Shown here: piece after piece, positions 23,322 to 32,040 of the stretch
Position numbering within the stretch: the first letter of the stretch is position 1
Layout of the letters: each line of letters starts with the position of its first letter
Assembly: GCA_964507045.1 (NCBI GenBank)
Contig: CAZDOO010000010.1
Location: forward strand, 27,317-91,316
Reading direction: 5' to 3'
From: UBA8199 sp964507045
GTDB taxonomy: Bacteria > Verrucomicrobiota > Verrucomicrobiia > Limisphaerales > UBA8199
DNA length: 64,000 nucleotides
Notes under the pieces: generated by a model
What the model saw: only the letters and a program-made list of their open reading frames with translations
Databases searched by the model: none
Told to the model about the DNA's origin: nothing
Translations under genes and position numbers: made by a program

Positions 23322-25970
23322 TCAGTCTGCAGCCAGAGGCGGGCGCCCATCGGCTCCGCCGCCGTCCAGGTCAATGAGAATATCGCGCGGCTCGGCCCCT
23401 TTGCTGGGCCCGACGATGCCGCGGTTCTCCAGTTCGTCCATGATGCGGGCGGCGCGGCCATAGCCGAGGCGCAAGCGGCGCTGGAGCAGGGAGACGCTGG
23501 CCTTCTGCTCGCTGCGAATGACTGCGATGCAGTCCTGGATAATCTCCTCGTCTTCGTCTATGCCGCCCTCGTTCTCGGAGTCGTTGTCGGCACGGGAGAG
23601 CTGCTGGTGAATCTCCAGCTCGTAGCTTGGTTTGGCCTGCTTGGCGATGAAGTCCACGATGCTCTGGATTTCCTGGTCGGTAATGAGCGAGCCCTGGGCG
23701 CGCGTCAGCTTCGCCGAGCCGGGCGGCAGGTAAAGCAGGTCCCCTTTGCCGAGCAACTTGTCGGCGCCCATGGCGTCCAGAATCGTGCGTGAGTCCACCT
23801 TGGCCGCGACCTGAAACGCGATGCGGGCGGGGATGTTCGCTTTAATGACGCCGGTGATGACGTCCACGCTCGGCCGCTGGGTGGCAACGATGCAATGGAT
23901 GCCCGCTGCCCGCGCCATTTGCGTGATGCGGGCGATGGCCATTTCCACGTCCGCCGGCGCAACGAGCATCAGGTCCGCCAGCTCGTCAATGATGACCACA
24001 ATGTAGCTGAGCTTTTCGGGGATGATAATGTCTTCCTCGCGCGGCACGACGATTTCCTCGTCCACCTCCACGGCGAAGCCGTCGGCGCCGGGCTCGACTT
24101 TCTCCTTCTTGGCCAGGAGCGGCAGCTCGGGCTCGCGTGGCGGCAAGGGCTTGTTCTTTGGGCGCGAGTTGAAGGAGAGAATATTGCGGACGCCCACCCG
24201 GGCGAAAATCTGGTAGCGCTTCTCCATCTCGTTGACCACCCAGCGCAGGGCGAGAATGACTTTCTTCGGGTCGGTGACAACCGGGACGACCAGGTGCGGC
24301 AGGGTGTTATACTGCTGCAACTCGACCACCTTGGGGTCAATCATTACGAAGCGAAGCTGGTCGGGCGAGAAGCGGTACAGGAGCGAGGTGATAATGGTGT
24401 TGATGCAGACCGATTTGCCGGAGCCGGTGCTGCCGGCAATCAGCAGGTGTGGCATCTCCGACAGGTCGGAGATGATCGGGTGGCCGTAAACATCCTTGCC
24501 CAGCGCCAGCGGGATGCGCGCCTTGGTGTTGCGCCATTCCTCGGACTCCAGCAGGTCGCGGATAATCACGGTGGTTTTGACCGGGTTCGGCACCTCCACG
24601 CCGACCGAGCTTTTGCCGGGCACGGGAGCGAGAATATGGATGCGCTCGGCCTTGAGCGCGGCAGCGAGGTTATTGTTGAGCGCGGTGATCTTCTCCAGCT
24701 TCACCCCCGGCGCCGGGTGCAGCTCGTAACGCGTGATGGTGGGCCCCTTGGTGATGTCGCCCAGGGAGACCTCGATGTCGAACTGGGCCAGCGTCTGCTG
24801 CATGAGGCGCGCATTGGCCATCAGCTCTTCCTTTGACTCGGTGGGCTTGATGTTCGGGTCCGGGTGCTGCAGGAAATCCATGGGCGGCAACTGGTAGTTG
24901 CCAATCATGGGCGTCGAGGCCACAGAGATCGGCTTGGGCTTCTTCTTTGCCCTGGATGGCGTTGTGGGACCAAGGCCGTGAATGGTAACTTCCTGTTCCT
25001 GCTTGGGCTCGGCCGGCTTGGCACCAACGTCCGTTTTCTCAGCGGCCGGTGTCTCGGTCTTCGCTTCCGCGGGCTTGGGCTCGGCCGGCTTCTCGGCCGG
25101 CTCTTCCTTCTTGCCCAGAATGTCCTCGGTGCTGGCTGCCTTGAGTTCTCGGGCGGAAATCACTTCGCCCTCAGCGGCCGGCTCCGGCTCGGTCACGGAC
25201 TGGGGCGGCAGGGCCTTTTTTCCACGCGCGGCTTTATTGGGTTCCGGCACACTCAGGTCGCGCACCGTGGGTTTCGGCACCGGCTGCATGTCCGCGCCGA
25301 TCCCGGAGCGGTCCACTTCCTCCTGCAGTTTCTTGGCCTGGCGCTGCAGTTCCCGCGCCCTTTGTTCCAAGGCGTCCTCATCGGTGGCGGGTTCGCCCTC
25401 GGCGCCGGGGCGGCGGCTCCAAACCGCGCGGACCCAGTCGCCGAGCTGGAAGTTTGTCAGGAATAGCAAGCTGACAAAGTAGAGCATGAGGAAGATAATG
25501 GTGGCGCCCGCCGCGCCGAAACACTCGCTGAAGAAATGCTGGTTGAGGTTGCGTCCGAGTATGCCGCCGGCGGTTGTGCCCAGGTTCCGTTCGAGACTTC
25601 CGAGGTATTGGCGATAGATGTCGAGCAGGCCGATGCAGCAGAACAGGAGGACCAGTGCCCAGAACCAGCGCCGGCGGAGGTAGGCGAAGGTGTCAAAGAA
25701 GCAGCCCAAGCCCACGAAGAACAGCACCACCGGCAGCACAAACGCCGCCGCGCCGACCGATAGAAAACAGCCGTAAGCCATCCACGCGCCGAAGGGGCCG
25801 ATCCAGTTCCGCACTGGCTGGTTGTGCGGCACCGCGTTGGCCGAAACATCGCGCGGGTGATAGGACAGCATCGCCACCATCAACAGGACGGCAAGGCATA
25901 AAAGCACGATCCCGATCACGTCGTTGAACCCACGGGAGGAGTCTGAACTTGCCGATGCCTTGCGAGCCAT
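23322..25970 (-). CDS. ftsK: FtsK/SpoIIIE-type DNA translocase
   Basis: A membrane-anchored DNA pump that moves chromosome ends across the division septum and activates dimer resolution. The 882-residue chain shows four N-terminal membrane segments (about residues 18-40, 68-95, 103-120 and 155-178), a Pro/Glu/Lys/Ala-rich linker (about 185-350), an alpha/beta motor with Walker A 'GSTGSGKSVCIN' (Lys519) and Walker B 'VVIIDELADLML' (about 655-667), and a C-terminal winged-helix gamma domain ('ISLLQRRLRLGY'-like, about 825-870) that reads KOPS-type polarity sequences. 882 residues is compact for the family. A heptamer array (25985-26019) lies just upstream of the start, in the probable promoter region. 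Confidence 0.95.
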   Translation of the reverse strand: MARKASASSDSSRGFNDVIGIVLLCLAVLLMVAMLSYHPRDVSANAVPHNQPVRNWIGPFGAWMAYGCFLSVGAAAFVLPVVLFFVGLGCFFDTFAYLRRRWFWALVLLFCCIGLLDIYRQYLGSLERNLGTTAGGILGRNLNQHFFSECFGAAGATIIFLMLYFVSLLFLTNFQLGDWVRAVWSRRPGAEGEPATDEDALEQRARELQRQAKKLQEEVDRSGIGADMQPVPKPTVRDLSVPEPNKAARGKKALPPQSVTEPEPAAEGEVISARELKAASTEDILGKKEEPAEKPAEPKPAEAKTETPAAEKTDVGAKPAEPKQEQEVTIHGLGPTTPSRAKKKPKPISVASTPMIGNYQLPPMDFLQHPDPNIKPTESKEELMANARLMQQTLAQFDIEVSLGDITKGPTITRYELHPAPGVKLEKITALNNNLAAALKAERIHILAPVPGKSSVGVEVPNPVKTTVIIRDLLESEEWRNTKARIPLALGKDVYGHPIISDLSEMPHLLIAGSTGSGKSVCINTIITSLLYRFSPDQLRFVMIDPKVVELQQYNTLPHLVVPVVTDPKKVILALRWVVNEMEKRYQIFARVGVRNILSFNSRPKNKPLPPREPELPLLAKKEKVEPGADGFAVEVDEEIVVPREEDIIIPEKLSYIVVIIDELADLMLVAPADVEMAIARITQMARAAGIHCIVATQRPSVDVITGVIKANIPARIAFQVAAKVDSRTILDAMGADKLLGKGDLLYLPPGSAKLTRAQGSLITDQEIQSIVDFIAKQAKPSYELEIHQQLSRADNDSENEGGIDEDEEIIQDCIAVIRSEQKASVSLLQRRLRLGYGRAARIMDELENRGIVGPSKGAEPRDILIDLDGGGADGRPPLAAD

Positions 25971-25984
25971 GTGCGAAGATTACC

Positions 25985-26019
25985 AATTTCAAGTCACGAG
26001 TGACAAGTGACGAGTAGTG
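25985..26019. repeat. Heptanucleotide array upstream of ftsK
   Basis: Consecutive 7-nt units AATTTCA, AGTCACG, AGTGACA, AGTGACG, AGTAGTG. It begins 15 bases from the ftsK start codon, on its upstream side. Confidence 0.75.
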
Positions 26020-26246
26020 CCCGCCAGCGGAGGGCATGCCTTGGCTCCCCGCTTCCCCTCGGCCGAAATTCTCGCCGTTTCCCAGCGAAAGCCGCTGGAT
26101 GCCGCTGGTGATCAATGGCCGTATGGCCGCGCCCAAGGGATGTCCACGCCGACGTGCCGCCGCCGGAAGCGCCAGGCGGCCAAACTCCGGCGGCAGGGGT
26201 AACGCTGTGGCAACACCGGGGCAGGCCCATACCTTCACTGTCGCCC

Positions 26247-26709
26247 CTGGCAGGTGCTAGTGCTTGATTGCACAAATGAGCGATGCCTGGCGCGCCGCGT
26301 GCCCCCACACGGCGCTATCGCTAATCACGGCAATCAACCATTAGTTGCCTCGGCAGCTGATGCAGGAATGGGCTGCTCGCGCGACACCGGCAGCCGCTAC
26401 CGCCGCCGCCTCAAGCTGCTCCCTCCATTGTCCCTCCATTATACCTCCATTGCACCTCCATCCTACCTCCATCTATAGATGGAGGTAGGATGGAGGTGCA
26501 ATGGAGGTAGGACGGAGGTAGGATGGAGGTATAACGGATGTGCTACGGAGGGATTAGCTTGAGTGCATGATTTCCCTGGCAGTTCGTTAATAAACCCGCC
26601 CGGTGAGGACGCTGGGGCTACAATGCGTATTGAATTCCAGGCAAATCCTCCAGGCCGCGTGCTCCCATGCGGCGCTATCGGTAATCACTGCAATCAAGCA
26701 CTGGCAGGT
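26247..26709. mobile_element. Candidate MITE-like element with 14-bp inverted ends and 9-bp direct repeat
   Basis: The 14-mer AGTGCTTGATTGCA at 26259-26272 is found perfectly inverted at 26689-26702. CTGGCAGGT occurs directly at 26247-26255 and 26701-26709, as a target duplication might. Just inside each end lies a related 47-bp segment (26294-26340 and 26654-26700, offset exactly 360 bases, about 87% identical). No transposase reading frame is present. This reading is inference, as the right direct repeat overlaps the inverted end by two bases. Confidence 0.45.
26421..26547. repeat. 11-nt-period tandem array forming a large perfect palindrome
   Basis: The right arm repeats ATGGAGGTAGG-like 11-mers about six times; the left arm is their reverse complement (ACCTCCATNNN). 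The arms are perfectly complementary for 34 bp on each side of the centre at 26475/26476 (26442-26475 with 26476-26509), with no loop, and imperfectly to about 55 bp. No T-run follows, so it does not look like a terminator. Confidence 0.9.
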
Positions 26710-26937
26710 TCCTAACCTCCCGCCCCTCTCCGACTTTCGCTGCTCGGCCCCCGGTCGGGGCGTCGAAGCGCGGCCGCCGCCGACCTGCGCGACGGCCCGC
26801 CGCCGAAAGTCACACAATACAGATGACGGATGGCTTATCAGGGTTACAGGCCTTGAGCAGCGGGTGAGCAGTCCCAACGGCGACGATCACTACGAAATCG
26901 CAATCGCCTGCGGGCGATCGGAGCCGACCCTCCACGT

Positions 26938-29025
26938 TCACGCCAGGCGGCAGCCGGCGCACCCGACGCCCTTGAGCATGATCGCGCCGGTGGGGCAGAC
27001 CTCGGCGGCACGCCGGGCGGACTGGCGCAGGGCTTCTGACATTGGCCGGTCGAAAGGCGGGGCAACCGCCACCTGGAATCCGCGTCCGACGAAGGATAGC
27101 CCGAGTTCCTCGTGTGCCTGGGCCGCCACCTGCACGCAAGCGCCGCAGATAATGCACTTGCCCGGCTCGAAGACGATGTCCGGGTGCGAGGTGTCGCGCT
27201 CGAAATGGCGGCGCTCGCCAACGAAGCGCTGCGGGTCCACACCGTATTCGGTGGCAATCTGGCGGAGGCGGCAGGGGATTGCCTTGCCGCAACCGCACCC
27301 TAAGCAGCGCCGCGACTCGCGCCTGGCGGCCTCGAATGAGAAGCCCAGCTCCACCTCTTCAAAGGTCGTCCGCCGCTGTTCCAGGGGCAGATGCGGCATG
27401 GGCGCGCGCGGCGCCTGCTCGATGCCGCGCAGGAGCACCGCCAGCTCGTCTTCGCTCAGCTTGCCCATCATCACGCTTACCAGGGGGGGCGCGCCGACAA
27501 CCCTCTGCCCCGCCAGGTGTTGAGTTATGGACGTCGCAGCCAGCTTGCCGGCGGCTACCGCTCGCACCGCCAGGTCCGGACCGGAGACGGCGTCGCCGCC
27601 GGCGAACACGCCAGGGAGGTTCGTCGCCAGCGTCTTTGAATCAGCGGCGATGCCCCACTTCGACAAGGCCAGCTCGGGGCTGGTCAAGTCGCCCGTCTCG
27701 ACGCTCTGGCCGATGGCGGCGATCACGCAGGTGGCCGCCACTTCGAATTCCGAGCCGGGAATCGGCACCGGGCGGGCGCGACCGCTCTCGTCCGGCGGTC
27801 CCAATTGCATTCGCTGGCAGGTGAGGCTCAACTTCCCGTGCTTGCGTTCCAGCCGCACCGGCGTCACAAGGAACTCGATCCGGACGCCTTCGGCCTCTGC
27901 GGCTTCCACCTCTTCCATGAGGCACGGCATCTCGCGGCGCGTGCGACGGTAAAGCACGCGCACGGACCGGGCGCCCAGCCGCACGGCACAGCGGCTGGCG
28001 TCCATCGCCGTGTTGCCGCCGCCGACCACCACGACATCATCGCCTACGGCGGGCGCCGGGCCCTCAGTGAGCTTCTCCAGAAACTCCAGGGCGGGCGTGG
28101 CGAGTTCTTCCCCGCCGCAGCCCAAGCCCCGCGAACCTTGGGCGCCGATGGCCAGGAACACAGCGTGGAAATCGCGCCGGAGATCGTCCAGCGTGAAGTC
28201 TTGCCCCAGCCGCCGGCCCAGGCGGAATTCCGCGCCCAGGCCGCGGATCATCTGGATTTCCATGTCAAGCACCTGTCGTGGCAGGCGGAAGGCCGGGATG
28301 CCGTAGCGCAGCATCCCCCCGGGTTGCGTGTGGGCGTCGAACAGCACCACGGCATGCCCGTTGCGCAGGAGGTGATGCGCGGCCGCCAGCCCCGCCGGGC
28401 CGGCCCCGACGATGGCCACCCGCCGGCCAGTCGCTGGAGCAATTGGCGCAGACGTATCGCCTGCGGGTGGCGCGATCGTCCGCGCCTGCCGCTGGTGATC
28501 GGCGCTGAAGCGATGCAGGTTGCGGATGGAAAGCGCCTCCTCCACGTCACACTGCCGGCAGCGCTGCTCGCAGAGCCGCGGGCAGACTCGACCCAGCGAG
28601 GCGGGCAGTGTGAGGTCGTCGGTCACCAGGCGAGCAGAGGCGGCGTTGTCGCCGGCGGCAATGCGGGCGATGAAGTTGGGGATGTCCAGCCCGGCCGGGC
28701 AACCCGTCCGGCAAGGGCCGACGCACTCGCCCGCGTGATCGGAGAGCAGCAACTCCAGCGCGGTCTTGCGGGCGGCCCGCACCTCCTCCGAATTGGTTGT
28801 TACGACCATGCTTGGGGTTGCCGGCGTGGCGCAGGAAGGCCAAAGATTCGGCCGCCCCTCGATCTTTACCGCGCACAGGAAGCAGGAAGCGGATGGCTCG
28901 AAGCCTTCGACCTGGCAGAGCGTCGGGATGGCAATGCCCAATTCGCGCGCCGCGCCAAGGAGAGTGGTGCCCGGGGGGACGGACACGGGCCGGCCGTCTA
29001 TGGTGAGGGTGAGCGTGGAAGTCAT
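26938..29025 (-). CDS. NuoG/GltD-like iron-sulfur flavoprotein (NAD(P)H oxidoreductase subunit)
   Basis: A 695-residue cytoplasmic electron-transfer protein. In order: an N-terminal [2Fe-2S] ferredoxin fold (residues 1-75, Cys in 'CQVEGFEPSASCFLC'), a NuoG-like His-Cys cluster region ('HAGECVGPCRTGC'), a GltD-type Fe-S domain ('CPRLCEQRC'), FAD-binding 'VAIVGAGPAGLAAAHHL', NADPH-binding 'VVVVGGGNTAMDASR', and C-terminal clusters ('CLGCGCG' and 'CIICGACV'). This architecture is that of the flavoprotein partner in formate dehydrogenase- and hydrogenase-type bifurcating complexes. I took the ATG at 29025, because the 26 codons upstream in this frame are a heptamer repeat (29039-29100). It is the last gene of the redox operon, separated from its NuoEF partner by the four-helix-bundle cassette. 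Confidence 0.88.
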   Translation of the reverse strand: MTSTLTLTIDGRPVSVPPGTTLLGAARELGIAIPTLCQVEGFEPSASCFLCAVKIEGRPNLWPSCATPATPSMVVTTNSEEVRAARKTALELLLSDHAGECVGPCRTGCPAGLDIPNFIARIAAGDNAASARLVTDDLTLPASLGRVCPRLCEQRCRQCDVEEALSIRNLHRFSADHQRQARTIAPPAGDTSAPIAPATGRRVAIVGAGPAGLAAAHHLLRNGHAVVLFDAHTQPGGMLRYGIPAFRLPRQVLDMEIQMIRGLGAEFRLGRRLGQDFTLDDLRRDFHAVFLAIGAQGSRGLGCGGEELATPALEFLEKLTEGPAPAVGDDVVVVGGGNTAMDASRCAVRLGARSVRVLYRRTRREMPCLMEEVEAAEAEGVRIEFLVTPVRLERKHGKLSLTCQRMQLGPPDESGRARPVPIPGSEFEVAATCVIAAIGQSVETGDLTSPELALSKWGIAADSKTLATNLPGVFAGGDAVSGPDLAVRAVAAGKLAATSITQHLAGQRVVGAPPLVSVMMGKLSEDELAVLLRGIEQAPRAPMPHLPLEQRRTTFEEVELGFSFEAARRESRRCLGCGCGKAIPCRLRQIATEYGVDPQRFVGERRHFERDTSHPDIVFEPGKCIICGACVQVAAQAHEELGLSFVGRGFQVAVAPPFDRPMSEALRQSARRAAEVCPTGAIMLKGVGCAGCRLA

Positions 29026-29038
29026 TGCGGCGTTAAAT

Positions 29039-29100
29039 CCGAAGGTCGAAACCCGAAGGCCGAAAGAAGGCCGAAAGGTAAATGCCGAAGCGCGAAACGG
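29039..29100. repeat. Heptanucleotide array, left inverted border of the S23 cassette
   Basis: Units of CCGAAGG/CCGAAAG type with 7-nt spacing. Bases 29039-29075 are the reverse complement of 29578-29614 with one mismatch in 37. It lies between the S23-type gene and the start of the flavoprotein gene. Confidence 0.88.
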
Positions 29101-29119
29101 CACTGGGTGGGAGTAAGGG

Positions 29120-29497
29120 TCATTTCCTCCATATTGCGCCGAAGATGAGGTTTAGCTCCTTGGCTTCACGCCAGAGCACTCGCGCCTCCGCAGCAAGATT
29201 CTGTTCTGCCGCAGCGACCATACGAAGGAAGAACATGGCTTCTTTGGACTCCTTTCGGCTGATGCCGATCTTCTGTTTGAACTCCTTACCTGATACCGCG
29301 TCATCAGCTTCGCAGTAGTTAGCCCCGACACTCGTGCTGGCCCCTACCAGTTGGTTAATGAGTCGGTCATTTACAGAGTTGCGAGGTATCTTCTTGGCAA
29401 AGCGGATAATACTTTCACCAAACCGCGCAGTGCGTTCAGCCAGACCCTCCGGAGGTGGCGGGACCACAGGTTCGTCCTTCAGCACCAATGGCTCCAT
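29120..29497 (-). CDS. Four-helix-bundle protein (S23 / 23S rRNA intervening-sequence protein family)
   Basis: A 125-residue helical protein from the ATG at 29497. The family signature is clear: 'ERTARFGESIIRFAKKIP' (helix 1), 'INQLVGASTSVGANYCEAD' (helix 2), 'FKQKIGISRKESKEAMFFL' (helix 3) and a last helix to the stop. Relatives are encoded in intervening sequences of 23S rRNA genes and include the Avd accessory protein of diversity-generating retroelements; most family members have no known function. Here it interrupts the gap between two subunits of a redox complex and is flanked on both sides by inverted heptamer arrays, which suggests arrival as a cassette. No reverse transcriptase or variable repeat is nearby, so a retroelement role is not supported. 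Confidence 0.88.
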   Translation of the reverse strand: MEPLVLKDEPVVPPPPEGLAERTARFGESIIRFAKKIPRNSVNDRLINQLVGASTSVGANYCEADDAVSGKEFKQKIGISRKESKEAMFFLRMVAAAEQNLAAEARVLWREAKELNLIFGAIWRK

Positions 29498-29565
29498 GCA
29501 TGGCTCGTCGCCCCACCGCCCATAATCGGAGCAGATGTTCGGAATTCCGCTAGCACCACCACACT

Positions 29566-29617
29566 CGGATTTCGCACTTCGGCCTTCTTTCGGCCTTCGG
29601 GTTTCGGCCTTCGGATC
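29566..29617. repeat. Heptanucleotide array, right inverted border of the S23 cassette
   Basis: Units TTCGGCC, GGCCTTC and GGGTTTC in 7-nt register. Bases 29578-29614 match the inverse of 29039-29075 (36 of 37). The array ends 18 bases before the stop codon of the NuoEF gene (29635). Confidence 0.88.
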
Positions 29618-29634
29618 TAGTCTCCCAGGTTCTT

Positions 29635-32037
29635 TCATACCACCTCCACCGCACCATGCGGGCACACCTGCCGGCAGGAATCGCAGCGCGTGCATTTCTC
29701 CAGGTTAATCACGTGCCGGGCGTAGGGCGTCATGGGGATGGCGTCCGCCGGACAATGCTGGGCGCAAAGGGTGCAGCCGGTGCAGTTATCGCGCACGCGG
29801 TACTTGATGAGCGCCTTGCACTTGCCGGCCGGGCAGCGGCCTTGCAGGTGCGCTTCGTACTCCTCGCGGAAGTACCGCAGCGTGGTCAGCACCGGGTTGG
29901 GCGCGGTTTTGCCCAGCCCGCAGAGACTTCCCGCGGCTACCTGGGGCGCCAATCGCTCCAGCTCTTGCAGGTGCTTGCGGGTGGCGTGCCCGGCGCAGAG
30001 GAGATCGAGCAGCTCAAGCATCCGCTTGGTGCCGATGCGGCAGAAGGTGCACTTGCCGCAGGACTGATTCTGCGTGAACTGCAGAAAATAGCGCGCGATA
30101 TCCACCATGCAGGCGGTGTCGTCGAGCACCACCATGCCGCCGGAGCCCATGATCGCGCCGATGTCGCGCAGCGATTCGTAGTCCACTGGCGTATCGGCCA
30201 GGCGCGCTGGCACACAACCGCCCGAAGGCCCGCCGATCTGGACCGCCTTAAACGTGCGCCCGGCAACGACGCCACCGCCGATCTCCTCGACGATCTGCCG
30301 GAGGGTGGTGCCCATGGGAACTTCAATTAGCCCGGCGCGCCGCACTTTGCCGGCCAGCGAGAACACTTTGGTGCCCTTGCTGCTGGCGGTCCCGATGCCG
30401 GCAAATGCTTCGGCGCCGCGGCGAATGATCCAGGGCACCATCGCCAAGGTCTCAACGTTGTTGATGAGCGTGGGCTTGCCCCACAGACCGGACTGCGCGG
30501 GGAACGGCGGGCGCAAGCGGGGCATGCCGCGCCGTCCCTCGACGGAGGCGATCAAGGCCGTCTCCTCGCCGCAGACGAAAGCGCCCGCGCCCTCCTTGAT
30601 GGAGATGCGCAGCGGATAGTTGCTTCCCAGCAGATGCTCCCCGAGCCAGCCCCGCTGCTCGCACTCGGCCAGTGCGGCCCGCACCCGCTGCAAGGCCTGG
30701 GGATACTCGTGGCGGATGTAGAAGATGGCCTCGTGGGCGCCAATCGCCACGGCGGCGATCGCCAGCCCTTCGAGGACGCGATAAGGGAAGGACTCAAGGA
30801 TCATCCGATCCATGAACGCGCCCGGGTCGCCCTCGTCGCCGTTGCAGATGACATACTTGGTCTCGCCGGGCTGCTGGTGGACCATGCGCCACTTCTTGCC
30901 CGTGGGAAAACCCGCCCCCCCACGTCCGCGCAAGCCGGAGCGTTCGATAGTCCCGATGATATTCTCCGACGAGAGTGTGGCTCCGGCGGGGCTGGAAGCC
31001 TGCGTTGCGCGAAGCGGACGCTCGACTCCGAGGCAACGCGCCAATGCCGCAAAGGCGTCCTGCGCCAGGTGCTCGTCCAGGTCCAGCGGGTCGAGGCGGC
31101 CATAGTGCTCCATGGCGATATGGACCTGCCGTCCGAAGAAAGCCCGGACACCGGGATCGTCCTGATTGACTGTGAGGCTGCCGGGCTGCGGCGCCGCCAA
31201 ATCCTCTTCCACCAGCAGGCTATCCACCACCCGCGTCCAAAGCCGCGTCAGGCGCCGCGCCAGGCCCCGCGGGCGGAAGTGAGCTTGCACCAGCTTGCCG
31301 GCCTGGTCCGGGGTCAGCCCGTCGTAGGTCACGTTCGGCTTGCCCGGAAGGGCGACTTCGACCATGGGTGTGCGATAGCAGGCGCCGACGCAGCCGACGC
31401 GTTTCACCGTGGCATTCACGCCGTGGAGCGCGAGGCTCTGCTGCAGGGCCTGATACGAGCGATCCGTTCCCTTGGCCGCGCAACACGAGTCCAGGCAGAC
31501 CCGGATCTCCGCGCCGCCGTTCCGAGGCTGGGGCGTGCTGATGGCCGGCTTGGCGGCGGCTGCGTTTCGCCGGCTCGCCAGGAAGTCACGGATGGTGCCC
31601 GGCACCTTCTCCGCCGCCGCGTAGCCAAACGTCTCCCCCTCGATGCGCACCACCGGGGCGAGCGTGCAGCAGCCGAGGCACGCGACCCGCTCGATGGTAA
31701 AACGCCGGTCGGCGTCCGTGTCCGAGCCTTCGGCGATGCGCAAGTGGCGGCGCAACGCCTCCTCGACCCGCTCCGAGCCGCCGACGTGGCAAGCCGTGCC
31801 GTGGCACACGTGCACAATGTGTTTGCCGCCCGCGGTGTGGCGGAACATGTCGTAGAATGTCGCGACCCCGCTAATGTCCGCAGCCGTGATTTGGGTAACC
31901 GCGCAGACGCGCCTCAGGGCTTCCTCCGGCAGGTAGCCGTAGTGATCCTGTATGGCCTGAAGGATGGGGATGGCCGCATCAGGCGAGCGACCGATGCGTT
32001 CCACCGCCTCATCTACGAATTGCAGGTCAATGCTCAT
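29635..32037 (-). CDS. NuoE-NuoF fusion, NADH-oxidising subunit with C-terminal ferredoxin domain
   Basis: An 800-residue fusion. Residues 1-160 are NuoE-like (thioredoxin-fold [2Fe-2S], 'CHGTAC' and 'CLGCC'); about 175-265 is a second thioredoxin-type [2Fe-2S] domain ('CLDSCC' and 'CVGACY'); about 290-700 is NuoF with FMN/NADH motif 'GLRGRGGAGFPTGKKW' near 375, 'NGDEGDPGAF' and cluster motif 'CGKCTFCRIG' near 658; the end has two [4Fe-4S] motifs ('CTGCTLCAQHCP' and 'CTRCDSCRQVCP'). This is the HydB-type arrangement of electron-bifurcating enzymes and soluble NADH dehydrogenases. No H-cluster hydrogenase or formate dehydrogenase subunit is present in the window, so the partner must be elsewhere or the flavoprotein at 26938. 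It lies 3 bases after the upstream propeller gene. Confidence 0.92.
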   Translation of the reverse strand: MSIDLQFVDEAVERIGRSPDAAIPILQAIQDHYGYLPEEALRRVCAVTQITAADISGVATFYDMFRHTAGGKHIVHVCHGTACHVGGSERVEEALRRHLRIAEGSDTDADRRFTIERVACLGCCTLAPVVRIEGETFGYAAAEKVPGTIRDFLASRRNAAAAKPAISTPQPRNGGAEIRVCLDSCCAAKGTDRSYQALQQSLALHGVNATVKRVGCVGACYRTPMVEVALPGKPNVTYDGLTPDQAGKLVQAHFRPRGLARRLTRLWTRVVDSLLVEEDLAAPQPGSLTVNQDDPGVRAFFGRQVHIAMEHYGRLDPLDLDEHLAQDAFAALARCLGVERPLRATQASSPAGATLSSENIIGTIERSGLRGRGGAGFPTGKKWRMVHQQPGETKYVICNGDEGDPGAFMDRMILESFPYRVLEGLAIAAVAIGAHEAIFYIRHEYPQALQRVRAALAECEQRGWLGEHLLGSNYPLRISIKEGAGAFVCGEETALIASVEGRRGMPRLRPPFPAQSGLWGKPTLINNVETLAMVPWIIRRGAEAFAGIGTASSKGTKVFSLAGKVRRAGLIEVPMGTTLRQIVEEIGGGVVAGRTFKAVQIGGPSGGCVPARLADTPVDYESLRDIGAIMGSGGMVVLDDTACMVDIARYFLQFTQNQSCGKCTFCRIGTKRMLELLDLLCAGHATRKHLQELERLAPQVAAGSLCGLGKTAPNPVLTTLRYFREEYEAHLQGRCPAGKCKALIKYRVRDNCTGCTLCAQHCPADAIPMTPYARHVINLEKCTRCDSCRQVCPHGAVEVV

Positions 32038-32040
32038 GAA

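Larger units (their letters stand above)
25971..26937. other. 967-base gene-free block with two repeat structures
   Basis: No convincing gene on either strand. From the ftsK side it holds a heptamer array (25985-26019), about 230 bases of unrecognised GC-rich DNA, then a candidate short mobile element (26247-26709) whose middle is an 11-nt-period palindromic array (26421-26547). The rest up to 26937 shows nothing beyond a short dyad (GACTTTCG near 26731 and CGAAAGTC near 26803). Confidence 0.7.

Noticed and set aside
26421..26547. The palindromic array as a transcription terminator
   Set aside because: No T-run on either strand, arms far longer than needed, and it lies upstream of ftsK and about 390 bases past the end of the flavoprotein gene.
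26603..27523. 306-codon plus-strand frame starting in the gene-free block
   Set aside because: Most of it is antisense to the flavoprotein gene; the first part lies in repeat DNA and has no recognisable protein character.
29120..29695. Diversity-generating retroelement suggested by the Avd-like four-helix-bundle gene
   Set aside because: No reverse transcriptase, template repeat or variable repeat is visible anywhere near; the family membership alone does not imply it.
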